9,809 bases of DNA from an uncultured Propionibacteriaceae bacterium. Its GTDB lineage: Bacteria; Actinomycetota; Actinomycetes; Propionibacteriales; Propionibacteriaceae. Within the stretch, counting starts at the first letter, position 1. Each line of letters begins with the position of its first letter. The stretch spans positions 1 to 9,809 of the forward strand of contig CALMAD010000088.1 of assembly GCA_937859105.1 (NCBI GenBank). The letters run 5' to 3'. Made by a program: the position numbers and the translations under genes. Under the pieces are notes generated by a model. The model searched no databases, was not told the DNA's origin, and was given only the letters and a program-made list of their open reading frames with translations. Shown piece after piece: positions 5,764 through 9,809 of this stretch.

Positions 5764-8700
5764 GTGGCGACGGCGCCAGACAACCAGGACATCTCCACAG
5801 ACTTCGGAGCCAACGATTGGCTCATCGAGGAGATGTACGAGCAGTACCAAGAAGACCCCGGGTCAGTGGACGCCGTGTGGGCCGAGTTCTTCAAGACCCC
5901 CGGCAACCGTCCGGGTGGCGACGACGCGGCCGCGGACGCCGCGCCCACGAAACAGCCGCAGGCCGAGCCCAAGAAGCCGGCGCAGCCTCAGGCCGAGAAG
6001 CCGGCGTCCGAGGCGACGAAGCCTCAGCCCGCACCCGCGCCGAAGAAGCCGGCGCCCGAGGCGTCCGCCCCGAAGCCGGTTCCGGCCGACAAGCCCGCTC
6101 CCGCACCCCAGCCCGCGGCCCAGCAGGAGACGCCGGCGTCCTCGAAGCCCGCGCCCGCGCAGGCGAAGCAGACGCCCAGCCAGCGTCCCAAGAAGTCGAA
6201 CGGAACCAAGGGCCCGAGCGACCCCGGGTCCGCCGGCGGGCTGTCGGCCAACCGGCCCGCCACGGCCGCGAAGCGCGAGGCCAAGGAGGGCCCGACCAAG
6301 ACCGTCATGCGCGGCGCGCCGATGCGCACCGCGAAGAACATGGACGCGTCGCTCACGATGCCGACGGCGACGACGGTGCGCAACATCCCGATGAAGCTGG
6401 TGATCGACCAGCGGCAGATCATCAACGACCACCTGCGGCGCACGACGGGCGGCAAGATCTCGTTCACGCACATCATCGGGTACGCGATGGTCCGGGCGCT
6501 CGTCCTCGTGCCCGACATGCAGCACTCCTACGAGGTGGTCGACGGCAAGCCGAACCTCGTCACGCCGAGCTCGATCAACCTGGGCCTGGCCATCGACCTG
6601 AAGAAGGGCGACGTCCGGCAGTTGCTCGTGCCGAACATCAAGCAGGCCGAGGACATGTCGTTCCTCGAGTTCTGGCGCGCCTACGAGGCGCTGGTGAAGA
6701 AGGCCCGCGACGGCGCGCTCACCGTCGACGACTTCGCCGGCACGACGTGCTCGCTCACCAACCCGGGCGGCATCGGCACGAGCCACTCGGTGCCGCGCCT
6801 CATGAACGGCCAGGGCGTCATCCTGGGCGTCGGTTCGATCGACTACCCGCCCGAGTTCCAGGGCGCGAGCGACACCAAACGCAACGAGCTCGCGGTCTCG
6901 AAGATCACGACGCTGACGTCCACCTACGACCACCGCGTGATCCAGGGTGCGACGTCGGGCGAGTTCCTGAAGGTGATGCACGAGCTGCTCATCGGTCAGC
7001 ACGACTTCTACGACGAGATCTTCTCCTCCCTCCGGGTCCCCTACCAGCCCATCCGCTGGATGGAAGACGACGCGGCGCATCGCGCCTTCGAGGTGGGTAA
7101 GGGCGCGCGGGTCATCGAACTCATCGACAGCTACCGCTCGTTCGGGCACGCGCTGGCCGACCTCGACCCGCTCGAGTACCGGCAGCGCTGGCACAAGGAC
7201 CTGCAGATCGAAAGCCACGGCCTGACGCTGTGGGACCTCGATCGGGAGTTCCCCGTGGGCCGCTTCGGCGACCACGAAAAGGAGACGATGAAGCTCCGCG
7301 ACATCCTGACGCAGTTGCGCCAGTCGTACTGCGGCAGCGTCGGCGTCGAATACATGCACATCGCCGACAACGAACAGCGCCGCTGGATGCAGGAGCAGTT
7401 CGAGCACCCGGCCACCCGCTGGCCGCGTGAGGAGCACCTGCGCATCCTCGACCGCCTCAACGAGGCCGAGATCTTCGAGACGTTCCTGCAGACCAAGTTC
7501 ATCGGTCAGAAGCGGTTCAGCCTCGAGGGCTCGGAGTCGATGATCGTCATGCTCGACGAGATCTGCGAGGAGGCGGCGAACGCCGAGCTCGACGAGGTCT
7601 GCATCGGCATGCCCCACCGCGGACGCCTGAACGTGCTGGCCAACATCGTCGGCAAGAGCTACGGGCAGATCTTCCGCGAGTTCGAGGGCACGGTCGACCC
7701 CAACGGCACGATGGGCACCGGCGACGTCAAGTACCACCTGGGCGCCGAGGGCGAGTTCACGGCGACGTCGGGGGCGTCCATCAAGACATCGGTCGCCGCG
7801 AACCCGAGCCATCTCGAGGCCGTCGCCCCCGTGCTGGAGGGCATCGCCCGGGCCAAGCAGGATCACCTCGGCCCGCCCGATGACGACGACTACTACCCCG
7901 TGCTCGCGATCCTGCTGCACGGCGACGCCTCGTTCGCGGGGCAGGGCGTCAACTACGAGGTGCTGCAGATGAGCCAACTGCGGGGCTTCAAGGTGGGCGG
8001 CACGATCCACGTGGTCGTCAACAACCAGGTGGGCTTCACGACCGCGCCGAGCGAGTCGCGCAGCTCGGTGTACTGCACCGACCTGGCGAAGTCGATCTCG
8101 GCGCCGGTCTTCCACGTGAACGGCGACGACCCCGAGGCTGTCGCACGTACCGCGCAACTCGCCTTCCGCTACCGTCAGCAGTTCCACAAGGACGTCGTGA
8201 TCGACCTGGTCACCTACCGGCGCCGGGGCCACAACGAGGGCGACGACCCGAGCTTCACCCAGCCGCTGATGTACGACCTGATCGAGCAGAAGCGCAGCGT
8301 CCGCAAGCTCTACACCGAGTCGCTCGTCGGTCGCGGCGACATCACGCCCGAGGACGCCGACGAGGTCGTGGAGAAGTTCCGCGCCCGCCTGGAGAGTGTC
8401 TTCAAGGAGGTCCGCGACTCGAAGGAGGAGGACGACGACGCGTACATGCGCGCCCCCTTCTACCCGGCCAAGCTGGGCAAGGACCAGGGCACGTCGATCT
8501 CGCGCGAGACGATGCTGGCGATCGCCAAGGCGCAGGTGACGTTCCCGGAGGACTTCTCCGTCCACAAGAAGGTCCGCCCCCAGCTCGAGCGGCGGGCCAA
8601 GGCGATCGAGCAGGGCAACATCGACTGGGCCACGGCCGAGTCCTTGGCGTTCGGCTCACTGCTCATGGAGGGCCGCAACGTCCGCGTCGTCGGGCAGGAC

Positions 8701-9672
8701 ACGCGCCGCGGCACGTTCTCACAGCGCTTCGCCGCGGTCGTCGACCGGCAGACGAACGCCGAGTACGTCCCGCTGAAGCACCTGTCGGACGACCAGGGCC
8801 AGTTCTACGTCTACGACTCGCTGCTGAGCGAGTACGCGTCGATGGGGTTCGAGTACGGCTACTCCGTCGCGTCCCCGCAGGCGCTGGTGTGCTGGGAGGC
8901 GCAGTTCGGCGACTTCGCGAACGGCGCCCAGGCCATCGCCGACGAGTTCATCAGCTCGGGGTTCGCCAAGTGGCAGCAGAAGTCGGGCGTCGTCCTGCTT
9001 CTGCCCCACGGCTACGAGGGGCAGGGCCCCGACCACAGTTCGGCGCGCATCGAGCGGTGGCTCCAGCTGTGCTCCGAGGGTGCGCTGGCCGTGTGCCAGC
9101 CGTCGACGCCGGCGAGCTACTTTCACCTGCTGCGGACGCACACGTACGTGAACTGGCACCGTCCGGTCGTCATCCTGACGCCCAAGTGGATGCTCCGGCA
9201 CAAGGCGGCGGTCTCCCAGGTGGAGGACTTCACCAACGGCAGCTGGCAGCCGGCGATGGCCGACCCGACCATCTCCGACCCGAGCAAGGTCCGGCAGGTC
9301 ATCCTCTGCACCGGCAAGATCCGCTGGGAGCTCTACAACGAGCGCACCAAGCGGGGCTTGGAGGACGAGGTCGCGATCGTGACCCTCGAGCGGCTCTACC
9401 CGCTGCCGACGAAGGAACTCGCCGGCATCCTGGAGCCGCTGCGGCACGTCACGGACGTCCGCTGGGTGCAGGACGAGCCGATCAACCAGGGGGCCTACCC
9501 GTTCCTCCAGGCGGCTCTCCCACCGGCGATGGCGGAAGCGATGCCCGGCCACGAGTTCGCCATGAAGGTCGTCGCGCGGCCCGCGGCATCCGCCCCGTCG
9601 GTGGGTCTGGCGCACGTCCACGCCGAGCAGGCGGCCGAGCTCATGGAGCAGGCCTTCGCGAAGCCGGAGTGA
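5764..9672 (+). CDS. kgd: Multifunctional 2-oxoglutarate decarboxylase/dehydrogenase Kgd (fused E2-type acyltransferase and E1)
   Basis: This 1302-residue protein matches actinobacterial Kgd/OdhA from end to end. Residues 14-43 are the conserved N-terminal helix (NDWLIEEMYEQY). Residues about 50-180 are a Pro/Ala/Lys-rich disordered linker. Residues about 185-420 are the E2-like succinyltransferase domain, with the active-site motif DHRVIQG and His390. The E1 part follows: FETFLQTKFIGQKRFSLEG, MPHRGRLN with His618, HGDASFAGQG with Asp721, VVNNQVGFTT with Asn754 (Mg-thiamine-diphosphate ligands), RRRGHNEGDDPS, and LLPHGYEGQGPDHSS with His1082. Such proteins decarboxylate 2-oxoglutarate and, with lipoylated E2p and Lpd, make succinyl-CoA in the cytosol; they lack their own lipoyl domain, as here. 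The GTG start has AGAAGG before it. M. smegmatis Kgd is near 1227 residues; the excess here is mostly linker. No frameshift or missing active-site residue is seen. Confidence 0.96.
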   Translation: MATAPDNQDISTDFGANDWLIEEMYEQYQEDPGSVDAVWAEFFKTPGNRPGGDDAAADAAPTKQPQAEPKKPAQPQAEKPASEATKPQPAPAPKKPAPEASAPKPVPADKPAPAPQPAAQQETPASSKPAPAQAKQTPSQRPKKSNGTKGPSDPGSAGGLSANRPATAAKREAKEGPTKTVMRGAPMRTAKNMDASLTMPTATTVRNIPMKLVIDQRQIINDHLRRTTGGKISFTHIIGYAMVRALVLVPDMQHSYEVVDGKPNLVTPSSINLGLAIDLKKGDVRQLLVPNIKQAEDMSFLEFWRAYEALVKKARDGALTVDDFAGTTCSLTNPGGIGTSHSVPRLMNGQGVILGVGSIDYPPEFQGASDTKRNELAVSKITTLTSTYDHRVIQGATSGEFLKVMHELLIGQHDFYDEIFSSLRVPYQPIRWMEDDAAHRAFEVGKGARVIELIDSYRSFGHALADLDPLEYRQRWHKDLQIESHGLTLWDLDREFPVGRFGDHEKETMKLRDILTQLRQSYCGSVGVEYMHIADNEQRRWMQEQFEHPATRWPREEHLRILDRLNEAEIFETFLQTKFIGQKRFSLEGSESMIVMLDEICEEAANAELDEVCIGMPHRGRLNVLANIVGKSYGQIFREFEGTVDPNGTMGTGDVKYHLGAEGEFTATSGASIKTSVAANPSHLEAVAPVLEGIARAKQDHLGPPDDDDYYPVLAILLHGDASFAGQGVNYEVLQMSQLRGFKVGGTIHVVVNNQVGFTTAPSESRSSVYCTDLAKSISAPVFHVNGDDPEAVARTAQLAFRYRQQFHKDVVIDLVTYRRRGHNEGDDPSFTQPLMYDLIEQKRSVRKLYTESLVGRGDITPEDADEVVEKFRARLESVFKEVRDSKEEDDDAYMRAPFYPAKLGKDQGTSISRETMLAIAKAQVTFPEDFSVHKKVRPQLERRAKAIEQGNIDWATAESLAFGSLLMEGRNVRVVGQDTRRGTFSQRFAAVVDRQTNAEYVPLKHLSDDQGQFYVYDSLLSEYASMGFEYGYSVASPQALVCWEAQFGDFANGAQAIADEFISSGFAKWQQKSGVVLLLPHGYEGQGPDHSSARIERWLQLCSEGALAVCQPSTPASYFHLLRTHTYVNWHRPVVILTPKWMLRHKAAVSQVEDFTNGSWQPAMADPTISDPSKVRQVILCTGKIRWELYNERTKRGLEDEVAIVTLERLYPLPTKELAGILEPLRHVTDVRWVQDEPINQGAYPFLQAALPPAMAEAMPGHEFAMKVVARPAASAPSVGLAHVHAEQAAELMEQAFAKPE

Positions 9673-9676
9673 TCGG

Positions 9677-9809
9677 GTGTACTTCACCGATCGCGGCGTC
9701 GAGGAGTTGGAGGCGCGCAGGGGCGACGAGGAGGTGACCCTCGCGTGGGTCGCCGAGCAACTGCGCGTCTTCACCGACCTCAACCCCGACTTCGAGGTGC
9801 CCATCGAGC
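9677..9809 (+). CDS. Small actinobacterial protein of the DUF6104 type (5' part, runs off the window)
   Basis: GTG 9677 opens a frame that stays open to the edge, 44 codons, beginning VYFTDRGVEELEARRG and continuing with VAEQLRVFTDLNPDF. I recognise this as the short, acidic DUF6104-type protein (about 60 residues) found in actinomycetes; its function is unknown. The start is supported by GGAG (9666-9669), which overlaps the kgd stop, seven bases upstream. The gap to kgd is four bases, so the two are probably coupled. No catalytic motif is visible; the visible part looks helical and soluble. Confidence 0.7.
   Translation, partial: MYFTDRGVEELEARRGDEEVTLAWVAEQLRVFTDLNPDFEVPIE

Noticed and set aside
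5863..8565. A 900-codon open frame antisense to kgd
   Set aside because: Long antisense frames are common opposite GC-rich genes; its composition is low-complexity (Leu/Arg/Val/Asp) and kgd itself is unambiguous.

Overview
This window is a join of two unrelated pieces of GC-rich DNA. Bases 1 to about 400 look like a Pseudomonas-type gammaproteobacterium: the 3' end of a membrane-protein gene, followed with a one-base TGATG overlap by the first 46 codons of a BtuF-type periplasmic B12-binding protein. From about 401 to the end, the sequence is a consistent stretch of an actinobacterial (probably actinomycete) chromosome. Two genes on opposite strands, the btuF-like gene and rho, are both cut at the same point. 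The simplest reading is a chimeric contig, clone or read rather than a natural locus. The host assignment rests on protein families and gene order, since no database search was possible.

The actinobacterial part divides around a short intergenic region with a tRNA gene. Leftward (minus strand) runs a tight cluster: lysA (diaminopimelate decarboxylase), hom (homoserine dehydrogenase), thrH (phosphoserine phosphatase / homoserine phosphotransferase), and a GT87-type polyprenol-phosphate-sugar-dependent membrane glycosyltransferase. Spacings are 10 nt, 3 nt and a 4-nt GTGA overlap. A candidate intrinsic terminator follows, then the 5' end of rho with its actinobacterial Rho_N domain. Rightward (plus strand) come tRNA-Arg(CCG), then kgd, encoding the large actinobacterial 2-oxoglutarate decarboxylase/dehydrogenase with a fused E2-type acyltransferase domain. 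The start of a small protein of the DUF6104 type lies four bases beyond kgd.

Functionally, lysA, hom and thrH are steps of the aspartate-family amino-acid pathway: lysine from meso-diaminopimelate, and homoserine and its phosphate toward threonine. The usual actinobacterial order is lysA-hom-thrC-thrB-rho. Here thrC and thrB are absent and thrH sits directly after hom, suggesting that homoserine phosphate is made by phosphotransfer instead of by the ATP-dependent ThrB kinase. This is the most interesting biological observation. Kgd is a TCA-cycle entry point to succinyl-CoA, and this copy has a long Pro/Ala/Lys-rich linker.

All plausible coding capacity has been assigned. No mobile element, CRISPR array or phage gene was seen.
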